From: Xanthobacter dioxanivorans
GTDB lineage: Bacteria; Pseudomonadota; Alphaproteobacteria; Rhizobiales; Xanthobacteraceae
Assembly (NCBI RefSeq): GCF_016807805.1
Contig: NZ_CP063362.1
Coordinates: 3,576,501-3,640,500, forward strand
Length of the DNA: 64,000 nt
Reading direction: 5' to 3'
Positions 57,683-64,000 of the stretch are shown piece by piece. The notes beneath the pieces were generated by a model. The model made no database searches, was not told the DNA's origin, and saw nothing but the letters and a program-made list of their open reading frames with translations. Position numbers and translations under genes: made by a program. How positions within the stretch are numbered: position 1 is the first letter of the stretch; each line of letters starts with the position of its first letter.

Positions 57683-57962
57683 GGCGCCCTCCCGATGCGG
57701 CCCCCATGCCCCGATCCATCACCGGGGCCATCCGCACCCTGACTTATACGCCTGTTCGCCCGGCGACGATACGAGGTCGGCGCGACAAGGCCGACGATGC
57801 GAGGTTGCCGCCGCCGCACGGCGGGCAGGGTGCTGTTTCCCGCGCGGCGCATTTGCCTTGAATTCAAAATACGTGCATCATCGTGCCCACAAATGAGGCT
57901 GCATGACAACGAAGTGTGCAGACATTTGCTCCCCATTGGCTCCCTCTGCCCCTTAAGGTGCC

Positions 57963-58472
57963 ATGCGACAGCATTTGAAAGCGTTCTTCACACGCCATGA
58001 GCCCCATTGCGGCTCCGTCCTCGTCGGGCTCAAGTCCGGCGCCGGCGGCATGCTGGGAATGGGGCTGGTGGGCGGCGCCGCGGCCTTCACGCACCTGCCG
58101 TTCCTCATCGCCCCGTTCGGCGCCAGCGCCGTGCTGCTGTTCGGCCATCCGGCGACGCCGCTGGCCCAGCCGGCCAACGTCATCGGCGGCTATGCGGTCT
58201 CCGCCATGCTGGGACTGGTGGTCGCCGTGCTGTTTCCCGGCGCCTGGTGGGCGGCGGCGCTCGGCGTGGGCATCGCCATCCTGGCGATGCTGCTTTTGCG
58301 CGTGTCCCATCCGCCCGCGGGCGCGGTGCCGATCCTGATGGTGATCTCGCCCGGCGACCCGTTCCAGCTCGCCGGCATCGTCTTCGCCGGCAGCATCGCC
58401 CTGGTGGCGCTGACGAGCCTCTATCACCGGCTGCCGCCGCAGCATCACGAATATCCGCGCCGCATCTTCTGA
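57963..58472 (+). CDS. HPP-family membrane protein
   Basis: Integral membrane protein of 169 aa with four to five hydrophobic segments. The name-giving motif is in RVSHPPAGAVPILMVI; PFLIAPFGASAVLLFG and QPANVIGGYAVSAMLG are typical too. HPP proteins of cyanobacteria transport nitrite; roles elsewhere are unclear. It has its own strong terminator and is not a known GTA gene, so it looks inserted between terminase and portal. Confidence 0.9.
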   Translation: MRQHLKAFFTRHEPHCGSVLVGLKSGAGGMLGMGLVGGAAAFTHLPFLIAPFGASAVLLFGHPATPLAQPANVIGGYAVSAMLGLVVAVLFPGAWWAAALGVGIAILAMLLLRVSHPPAGAVPILMVISPGDPFQLAGIVFAGSIALVALTSLYHRLPPQHHEYPRRIF

Positions 58473-58547
58473 TCGCGGCCACGGCAATCGCGGCCCGCCC
58501 CGGCAGGCCGCCCGTCCCCGCACGCCGGTCTGCTGGCGCGCCACTCG

Positions 58548-58573
58548 GGCCACCCTTCGGGGTGGCCCTTTTT
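58548..58573 (+). terminator. rho-independent terminator after the HPP gene
   Basis: A perfect 8-bp stem GGCCACCC/GGGTGGCC closed by a TTCG loop, followed by CTTTTT, 76 bases after the HPP stop and 20 bases before the portal gene. Confidence 0.92.
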
Positions 58574-58592
58574 CGTTTCCGGAGCCTTCTCC

Positions 58593-59759
58593 ATGCTGGC
58601 CGCGCTTCTCGCCCCGTTCCGCCGCACCCCGCCCGAGGCGAAGGCGAGCCGCACCGCCGGCCTCGTCGCCCTGTTCTCCGCCGGGCGGCCGCGCTGGACC
58701 CCGCGCGACTATGCCTCCCTCGCCCGCGAGGGCTTCGCCAAGAACGCCATCGCCTATCGCGCCGTGCGCCTGATCGGCGAGGCGGCCTCAGCGCTGCCGC
58801 TGGTGCTCATGGCGGGCCGCGAGGAGATGGAGACCCATCCGCTCCTCGACCTCCTGCGCCGGCCGAACCCGCGCCTCACCGGCTCCGCCTTCATGGAGGC
58901 GGTCTGCTGTCACCTGCTGGTGGCCGGCAACGCCTATGTGGAGGCGGTGGCGGTGGACGGGCGCCTGCGCGAGCTGCATCTGCTGCGGCCCGACCGGATG
59001 CGGGTGGTGCCCGGTCCGGACGGCTGGCCGGAGGCGTTCGACTACACCCTGGGCGGCCAGAGCGTGCGCATCCCGCAAGAGAGCGTGGTGCAGGGGGCGG
59101 AGGTGCCGGCCATCCTGCACCTTTCCTCCTTCAACCCCCTGGACGACCATTACGGCTTCGCCCCGCTGGAGGCGGCGGCGCAGGCGCTCGACCTGCACAA
59201 TGCGGCCAGCGCCTGGAACAAGGCGCTCATCGACAATGCCGCCCGGCCCTCCGGCGCCCTCGTCTATGGCGGCTCGGGCGCGCTCACCGACGAGCAGTTC
59301 GAGCGGCTGAAGGGCGAGCTGGAAGCCTCGTTCCAGGGCGCGGTGAACGCCGGCCGCCCGCTGCTGCTGGAAGGCGGGCTGGACTGGCGCCCCCTCTCCC
59401 TCAGCCCCAAGGACATGGACTTCGAGGCGGCGCGCAATTCCGCCGCACGGGAGATCGCCCTCGCCATCGGCGTGCCGCCGCTGCTGCTGGGCATTCCCGG
59501 CGACAACACCTATGCCAATTATGCCGAGGCCAACCGCGCCTTGTGGCGCCAGAGCGTGGTGCCGATGGTGCGCCGGGTGTGCGATGCGCTCTCCCTCTGG
59601 CTCGGCCCGGCCTATGGGGCGGGGCTGGCGCTGGCGCCGGACCTCGACCAGATCGAAGCCCTCTCCGCTGAGCGCACCGAGCTGTGGACCCGCATCGGCG
59701 CCGCCGACTTCCTCACTGACCAGGAGAAGCGGGCGGCGGTGGGGTATGGGGAGCGGTGA
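58593..59759 (+). CDS. GTA/HK97-type portal protein (g3)
   Basis: Portal protein of 388 aa through which DNA enters the head. HK97 portal landmarks are AIAYRAVRLIGEAASALPL, HPLLDLLRRPNP, VAGNAYVEAV, HLSSFNPLDDHYGFAPLEAAAQ and GVPPLLLGIPGDNTYANYAEANRALW. Length is close to the RcGTA g3 portal. It begins right after the HPP terminator, so it needs its own promoter or depends on reading through it. Confidence 0.93.
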   Translation: MLAALLAPFRRTPPEAKASRTAGLVALFSAGRPRWTPRDYASLAREGFAKNAIAYRAVRLIGEAASALPLVLMAGREEMETHPLLDLLRRPNPRLTGSAFMEAVCCHLLVAGNAYVEAVAVDGRLRELHLLRPDRMRVVPGPDGWPEAFDYTLGGQSVRIPQESVVQGAEVPAILHLSSFNPLDDHYGFAPLEAAAQALDLHNAASAWNKALIDNAARPSGALVYGGSGALTDEQFERLKGELEASFQGAVNAGRPLLLEGGLDWRPLSLSPKDMDFEAARNSAAREIALAIGVPPLLLGIPGDNTYANYAEANRALWRQSVVPMVRRVCDALSLWLGPAYGAGLALAPDLDQIEALSAERTELWTRIGAADFLTDQEKRAAVGYGER

Positions 59760-59900
59760 GGGCAGGCGGCGCTGATCCGCCGCCGCCGGGCACCGCGCCA
59801 CCGCCGCGCTCGGCCCTCCGGACCCGCCGCGGGGTGACGCCGGCGTGAAGGAGGGCGCCGGTGCTCCCGCCACCTGTTCCGCGTACCTCGAAGGCCGTCC

Positions 59901-60089
59901 ATGGACATCCTCATCCGCACCTTCGCCGAGCGGGGGGACCTGGCGCACCTGGCGCTGCTGCTGTGGGCGCTCGCCGCCTCCGCCGCCTTGTGGCGGACGC
60001 TGGGCGAGCTCGCCCGCGCCACCCAGCGCATGGATGATTTCGTGCGCGAGCTCGCCCGCTTCAACGCCCGCTTCGACGATCCGTCCTGA
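59901..60089 (+). CDS. small membrane protein of the GTA module (g3.5 position)
   Basis: Protein of 62 aa with one hydrophobic helix (LAHLALLLWALAASAALW) and a charged C-terminal helix. GAAGG precedes the ATG. It holds the place between portal and protease where GTA clusters carry a small gene often called g3.5. Role unknown. Confidence 0.7.
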   Translation: MDILIRTFAERGDLAHLALLLWALAASAALWRTLGELARATQRMDDFVRELARFNARFDDPS

Positions 60090-60114
60090 TCCCACCCCCC
60101 ATCCGGAGTTCCCC

Positions 60115-60321
60115 ATGCGCTCGCCCTTTCACAAGGCGTCGGGACCGCGCATCCGCGCGCTCACCGGCGCCCCGTCCCGGGCCAAGGCCCAGGCCCCCGC
60201 CACGCCCTCCGCGGCGCCCGCCGCCGGCACCGTGTTCCGCGAATTCGTCGCCACCCTCGAGCGGCTGGAAAAGAGCCGGCGCCGCAGGAAGGCCCCGTCC
60301 AGTCCGGCCAAGGGGAGCTGA
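60115..60321 (+). CDS. small basic protein of the GTA module
   Basis: Protein of 68 aa, rich in Ala, Pro, Lys and Arg, with a helix FREFVATLERLEKSRRRRK. GGAG lies before the ATG and the stop is 4 bases before the protease gene. No family recognised; position and spacing argue it is a real gene of the head module. Confidence 0.6.
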   Translation: MRSPFHKASGPRIRALTGAPSRAKAQAPATPSAAPAAGTVFREFVATLERLEKSRRRRKAPSSPAKGS

Positions 60322-60325
60322 CGCC

Positions 60326-60868
60326 ATGGCGGACGTCACCGTCGAGGGCTTTCCCATCGAGGGCTATGCCTGCCTGTTCAACGTCGCCGATCTCGGCCGC
60401 GACCTGGTGCTGCCCGGCGCCTTCGCCGCCAGCCTCGCCCGGCAAAGCGCGCGCGGCGTGCGCATGCTCTACCAGCACGATCCGGCCGAGCCGCTGGGCG
60501 TGTGGACCGACGCCTTCGAGGACGGGATCGGCCTTTACGTGCGCGGCCGCCTCTCACCCGGCGTGGCGCGGGCCCGCGAATGCGCCGCCTTGGTCCGCGA
60601 TGGCGCCATCGATGGCCTGTCCATCGGCTTCAAGGCGGTGGAGGCGCGCACCGACCCGCGCACCCGCCTGCGCCGCCTCTCGCGCATCGACCTGTGGGAG
60701 GTCTCGGTGGTGACCTTCCCCATGCAGCCGCAAGCGCGCATCGCGCGCAGAAGCGACGAGCTGCGCATCGCGCGCAGAAGCGACGACCCGCGCATCGCGG
60801 CGACGCCCTCTCCCGCCCTGGCTCTGGATGCGGCCGCCGCCCGCCTGCGTGCCGCCGTCGGCGCCTGA
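60326..60868 (+). CDS. HK97-type prohead protease (g4)
   Basis: Serine protease that matures the capsid; 180 aa. The catalytic His is in MLYQHDP and the Ser in GLSIGFKAV, followed by LWEVSVVTFPMQPQA (U35 family). After the core the chain carries an imperfect repeat IARRSDELR/IARRSDDPR encoded by 27-bp tandem units (60736-60799). The next gene, the capsid, starts 28 bases downstream. Confidence 0.92.
   Translation: MADVTVEGFPIEGYACLFNVADLGRDLVLPGAFAASLARQSARGVRMLYQHDPAEPLGVWTDAFEDGIGLYVRGRLSPGVARARECAALVRDGAIDGLSIGFKAVEARTDPRTRLRRLSRIDLWEVSVVTFPMQPQARIARRSDELRIARRSDDPRIAATPSPALALDAAAARLRAAVGA
60736..60799. repeat. 27-bp tandem repeat in the protease gene, 2.4 units
   Basis: Units beginning GCGCATCGCGCGCAGAAGCG at 60736 and 60763, with a partial third at 60790, all in frame; the coding effect is a nine-residue duplication after the protease core. 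Confidence 0.85.
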
Positions 60869-60896
60869 TCTTCCCGTCCCCCAACGAGGTCCTTCC

Positions 60897-62168
60897 ATGT
60901 CCCTTTCCGAGACCCATGGCGCCCACGCCGGCGCCCCTGAAACGAAGGTGGCCGGCGCCGAGGCGCGCGTCGCCGTCGCCGATTTCCTCGCCGCCTTCGA
61001 GGCCTACAAGCAGGTGAACGACGCCCGCCTCGCCGAGGTGGAGCGCCGCAGCGAGGACGTGCTCACCACCGAGCAGATGGCTCGCATCGATGCCACCCTC
61101 GATGCCCACAAGGCCCGCCTCGACGACATCGCCACCAAGGCGCGCCGCCCCCATCTCGGCACGGCGGCGGAGCGTTCCGAGCCGTCCGTTGCCGCCCGCG
61201 CGCACTCCGGCGCCTTCGACGCCTATGCGCGCCACGGCGAGGCCGGCGGCCTCAAGGCGCTGGAAGCCAAGGCCATGTCGGCGGGCACCGGCGCGGACGG
61301 CGGCTATCTGGTGCCGTACGAGACCGAGACCGAGATCGGCCGGCGCCTGTCGGCTTTGTCGCCCATCCGCGCCATCTCCTCGGTGCGGGTGATCGGGGCG
61401 GGGACCTACCGCAAGCCGTTCATGACCTCAGGTCCCGTCTCCGGCTGGGCGGCGGAGACGGCGGCCCGCCCGCAGACCGACAGCCCGGTGCTGGCCGAGC
61501 TCGCCTTCCCGGCCATGGAGCTCTACGCCATGCCGGCGGCCACCCAGGCGCTGCTGGACGACGCGCAGGTGAACGTGGAGGAATGGCTGGCGCAGGAGGT
61601 GGACACCGCCTTCGCCGAGCAGGAGAGCGTGGCCTTCGTCACCGGCGACGGCGTGGCCAAGCCCAAGGGTTTCCTCGCTTATACCAAGGTCGCCGAAAGC
61701 GCCTGGGCGTGGGACAAGGTGGGCTACGTGGCGAGCGGTTCCGCTGGCGCCTTCCCCGCTTCCACCCCGGCCGATCCGCTGGTGGACCTGGTCTATGCGC
61801 TGAAGGCCGGCTACCGGCAGAACGCCAGCTTCGTCATGAACCGCAAGACGCAGGGCGCCGTGCGCAAGCTGAAGGACGAGAACGGCAACTACCTCTGGGC
61901 TCCGCCCGCCGGGGTGGGGCAGGCGGCGAGCCTGATGGGCTTTCCGGTGGTGGAGAGCGAGGCCATGCCGGACCTCGCCGCCGATGCCTACGCCATCGCC
62001 TTCGGCGACTTCCGCCGCTTCTACCTGGTGGTGGACCGGGCCGGGGTGCGGGTGCTGCGCGATCCCTACTCGGCCAAGCCCTACGTGCTGTTCTACACCA
62101 CCAAGCGCGTGGGCGGCGGCGTGCAGGACTTCGACGCCGCCAAGCTGATGAAGTTCGCCGCGAGCTGA
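60897..62168 (+). CDS. HK97-type major capsid protein (g5)
   Basis: Major head protein of 423 aa. The first 125 residues are helical and charged (delta-like scaffold: VERRSEDVLTTEQMARIDAT), and the HK97 fold follows from about AMSAGTGADGGYLVPYE, with ISSVRVIGAGTYRKP, LLDDAQVNVEEWLAQEVDTAFAEQE and the C-terminal RVGGGVQDFDAAKLMKF. This matches RcGTA g5. No tail or adaptor genes follow; repeats and convergent genes come next. Confidence 0.93.
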   Translation: MSLSETHGAHAGAPETKVAGAEARVAVADFLAAFEAYKQVNDARLAEVERRSEDVLTTEQMARIDATLDAHKARLDDIATKARRPHLGTAAERSEPSVAARAHSGAFDAYARHGEAGGLKALEAKAMSAGTGADGGYLVPYETETEIGRRLSALSPIRAISSVRVIGAGTYRKPFMTSGPVSGWAAETAARPQTDSPVLAELAFPAMELYAMPAATQALLDDAQVNVEEWLAQEVDTAFAEQESVAFVTGDGVAKPKGFLAYTKVAESAWAWDKVGYVASGSAGAFPASTPADPLVDLVYALKAGYRQNASFVMNRKTQGAVRKLKDENGNYLWAPPAGVGQAASLMGFPVVESEAMPDLAADAYAIAFGDFRRFYLVVDRAGVRVLRDPYSAKPYVLFYTTKRVGGGVQDFDAAKLMKFAAS

Positions 62169-62190
62169 GGGGCCGGCGCTCGCCCATCGC

Positions 62191-62741
62191 CGCCTTTCCC
62201 CTCTCCCCGTGCGGGAGAGGGTGGATCGCGGCGCAGCCGCGAGACGGGTGAGGGGGCTGGAACCGCTTGGCGCAATTTCTCCGAACCGGGAGAGAGCCTG
62301 CCCCCTCACCCCGACCCTCTCCCGCACGGGGAGAGGGAGCGGGCCGGTGCCAGGCCGTCCGGCGGTGGTGTCTTATGTGGCTCTGCCGCCGCCTTTCCCC
62401 TCTCCCCTCGCGGGAGAGGGGAGATCGCGGCGCAGCCGCGAGACGGGTGAGGGGGCTGGTGCCGCTGGGCGCAATTTCTCCGAACCGGGAGAGAGCCTGC
62501 CACCCCTCACCCCAACCCTCTCCCGCAAGGGGAGAGGGGGCGGGCCGGTGCCAGGCCGCCCGGCGGTGGTGTCTTATGGGGCTCTGCCGCCGCCTTTCCC
62601 CTCTCCCCTCGCGGGAGAGGGTGGATCGCGGCGCAGCCGCGAGACGGGTGAGGGGGCTGGTGCCGCTGGGCGCAATTTCTCCGAACCGGGAGAGAGCCTG
62701 CCCCCTCACCCCGACCCTCTCCCGCACGGGGAGAGGGAGGC
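62191..62741. repeat. roughly 200-bp tandem intergenic repeat, about 2.7 copies
   Basis: Copies start at 62191, 62390 and 62591 (periods 199 and 201); the third is partial. Orientation is opposite to the related array at 23842-24206. Each copy contains GGGAGAGGG/CCCTCTCCC inverted segments and CTCGCGGCTG. The array fills the space between the capsid gene and the convergent transglycosylase and could terminate both. Confidence 0.87.
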
Positions 62742-62770
62742 ACCGCGTATGCACAAGCCGCGCGCGCCCC

Positions 62771-63655
62771 TCAGTTCGGCAGCCAGACGCACGCGCCGCC
62801 GGCCTTGCGCAGGCGGTCGCACAGGCCACGCGCCTCCTGCCGGGTCTGCGCCGGCAGGCGGATGCGATAGAAGGTGCGCGGGCCGCGCCCGCCCACCCGC
62901 GTCGCCACGATCACCGGCGTGGTGTCGGCGAACACCGAAGGGAAACGGGTCGCCTCGCGCCGGAACGAGGCGAGGGCGATGTCCCTGGAATAATTGCCCG
63001 AGATCTGCACGCCCCACGGCGCGAACAGCGGGTTCGCCGGCTCCCCCGCCGCCGGCGCCGGCGCGCCCTTGCGCAAAGCGGCGACGGTGGCGAGGCACGG
63101 CGCGTCGTCGTGCGCCGGCGCATCCGCGCCCTGTTTCTTCACCGCCACCCAGTCCTCGGCGGTGCGGCCGGTGATGAGGCGCACATAGGTGCGCGTCTCG
63201 TTGGGCAGGCCGCCGCCGGCGAGGAAGCCGTTCACCCGCCCGGGTCCGGCATTGTAGGCCGCCGCGGCGAGGCCGAGATTGCCGAAGCGGCGATTGAGGT
63301 CCGCCAGCAGCGCCGCCGAGGCCGGGATCGCCGCCTCGGGATCGAACGGGTTTTCGAGCCCGCGCTCCTTTGCCGTGCCGGGCATGAACTGGGCGATGCC
63401 CTGCGCCCCCTTGTGGCTCACCACGTCGGCGCGGAACGAGCTTTCCCGCCAGATGAGGCGGGTGAGGAAGGCGGCCGGCAGGCCCTCCCGCGCCGCCGCC
63501 GCGTCGATGATGCGGCAGATGGCCTGGTCCACCGTCTCGCCGCGCCCGGACGGCGTCTGGGCGAGGGCGGGGCCGCCGGCGAGAAGCGCCGCCACGGCCG
63601 CACACAGCAGTGACCGGCGGGTGTCCCTTCGAGAAGGTGACGCTGCCGGCCGCAT
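62771..63655 (-). CDS. lytic transglycosylase (SLT domain) with SPOR-like tail
   Basis: Secreted peptidoglycan-cleaving enzyme of 294 aa with a signal peptide ending ALA before QTPSG. The SLT domain carries the catalytic Glu in LIWRESSFRADVVS, followed by GAQGIAQFMPGTAKERG and AAAYNAGPGRV. The C-terminal 70 residues (WGVQISGNYSRDIALASF to LCDRLRKAGGACVWLPN) resemble a SPOR domain. An ATG two codons upstream (63661) overlaps the protease stop as ATGA; the ATG at 63655 has better spacing from GGGAG. Confidence 0.88.
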   Translation of the reverse strand: MRPAASPSRRDTRRSLLCAAVAALLAGGPALAQTPSGRGETVDQAICRIIDAAAAREGLPAAFLTRLIWRESSFRADVVSHKGAQGIAQFMPGTAKERGLENPFDPEAAIPASAALLADLNRRFGNLGLAAAAYNAGPGRVNGFLAGGGLPNETRTYVRLITGRTAEDWVAVKKQGADAPAHDDAPCLATVAALRKGAPAPAAGEPANPLFAPWGVQISGNYSRDIALASFRREATRFPSVFADTTPVIVATRVGGRGPRTFYRIRLPAQTRQEARGLCDRLRKAGGACVWLPN

Positions 63656-63657
63656 GC

Positions 63658-64000
63658 TCATCTCCCGAGCGGGCTGCCGAGGCCCCGCGCGGTGGCCTCG
63701 ATCCAGTCGCGATGGAGCGACACCAGGGTGACGCCGGTGACGCCGCCGCAGCCGCGCGCGCCGCCGGGCCCCGTGGCCCAGCCGATCACGCCCGCCACCG
63801 CCGCGTCGCGGAAGGCGGGGCCGCCGGAATCGCCGGTGCAGCCGCCCGCCAGGCCCTCCGGCGGCGACAGGCGCACCATGATGCCGCCCGTGGTGCCGAT
63901 GGACGGCAGGACCACCGTGCGCAGGGTGCCGGCGCTCTTCGGATTGGCTTCGGCGGTGACGCCGTAGCCGGCGAGGAGGAAGGACGTGCCCTTTTCCGGC
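63658..64000 (-). CDS. trypsin-like serine protease, 3' end only
   Basis: The last 113 codons of an S1-type protease; the N-terminal part with His and Asp lies outside the window. The nucleophile region is GGCTGDSGGPAF, followed by VAGVIGWATGPG and a C-terminal helix (VTLVSLHRDWIEATARG), as in trypsins. FLLAGYGVTAEANPKSAGTLRT upstream is also typical. Its stop overlaps the transglycosylase start, so the two are probably co-expressed in the periplasm. Confidence 0.85.
   Translation of the reverse strand, partial: PEKGTSFLLAGYGVTAEANPKSAGTLRTVVLPSIGTTGGIMVRLSPPEGLAGGCTGDSGGPAFRDAAVAGVIGWATGPGGARGCGGVTGVTLVSLHRDWIEATARGLGSPLGR

Noticed and set aside
57858..57867. TTGAATTCAA palindrome upstream of the HPP gene, considered as an operator
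   Set aside because: Short, without a matching promoter at a sensible distance; too weak to list as a feature.
62191..62741. Repeat array considered as a CRISPR or phage attachment site
   Set aside because: Period is about 200 bp with internal palindromes, no spacers, no integrase or tRNA nearby, and a related array exists elsewhere in the window.

Overview
The window is 64 kb of GC-rich chromosomal DNA from an alphaproteobacterium. The gene orders ppk-ppx next to an hdaA-like DnaA regulator and acpP-fabF-mltG-yicC-gmk, the very large NAD-glutamate dehydrogenase, and a Rhodobacter-type gene transfer agent (GTA) head module together suggest Hyphomicrobiales, perhaps Xanthobacteraceae. That placement is inference from gene content, not a database match. 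I see no rRNA, tRNA, CRISPR array or insertion sequence.

Layout. 1-5.5 kb, all minus strand: a TctDE-like two-component pair (kinase cut by the window edge), a periplasmic multicopper oxidase and a second OmpR/EnvZ-like pair. 5.8-11.6 kb: NAD-glutamate dehydrogenase, divergent from an AhpD-fold protein with a histone-H1-like tail. 11.8-31.3 kb: a catabolic island. It holds a branched-chain-type ABC importer (G-F-substrate-binding protein-H-M), a tandem-domain HxlR regulator, a second substrate-binding protein, an operon of thioesterase, crotonase, metallo-hydrolase, SDR and acyl-CoA ligase, a convergent three-subunit molybdenum hydroxylase, a zinc alcohol dehydrogenase, a CoxG-like protein and a BenE-type transporter. 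31.4-36.3 kb: class D beta-lactamase coupled to panB, NnrU-like protein, L,D-transpeptidase, guaB. 36.4-38.2 kb: sulfotransferase, ion channel, small membrane protein. 38.4-44.7 kb, minus strand: ppx, ppk, hdaA-like, AI-2E transporter, CDP-alcohol phosphatidyltransferase. 45.1-52.1 kb: murA and a small basic protein, then acpP, fabF, frameshifted mltG, yicC, gmk. 52.3-55.1 kb: a secreted protein and two tandem near-duplicate diguanylate cyclases. 55.2-62.2 kb: a GTA-like module (small-terminase-like, large terminase, portal, two small proteins, prohead protease, capsid) interrupted by an HPP protein and a small secreted protein. 62.2-64 kb: repeats, a lytic transglycosylase and the 3' end of a trypsin-like protease.

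How the genes work together. The island reads as one uptake-and-degradation unit for an unidentified, probably aromatic or alicyclic, carboxylic acid: import, CoA activation, beta-oxidation-like steps, and hydroxylation by the molybdenum enzyme. Two of its transcription units, 9 kb apart and on opposite strands, share an almost identical promoter (TTGACA, 17-bp spacer, a 17-base block overlapping the -10), which argues for co-regulation. Its SDR and crotonase have both lost the usual catalytic residues, so the chemistry may not be the textbook one.

Other notable structure: roughly 200-bp tandem intergenic repeats at two places in opposite orientation, a second dispersed GC-rich repeat, a 13-bp array running into the end of ppx, and a one-base apparent deletion in mltG.
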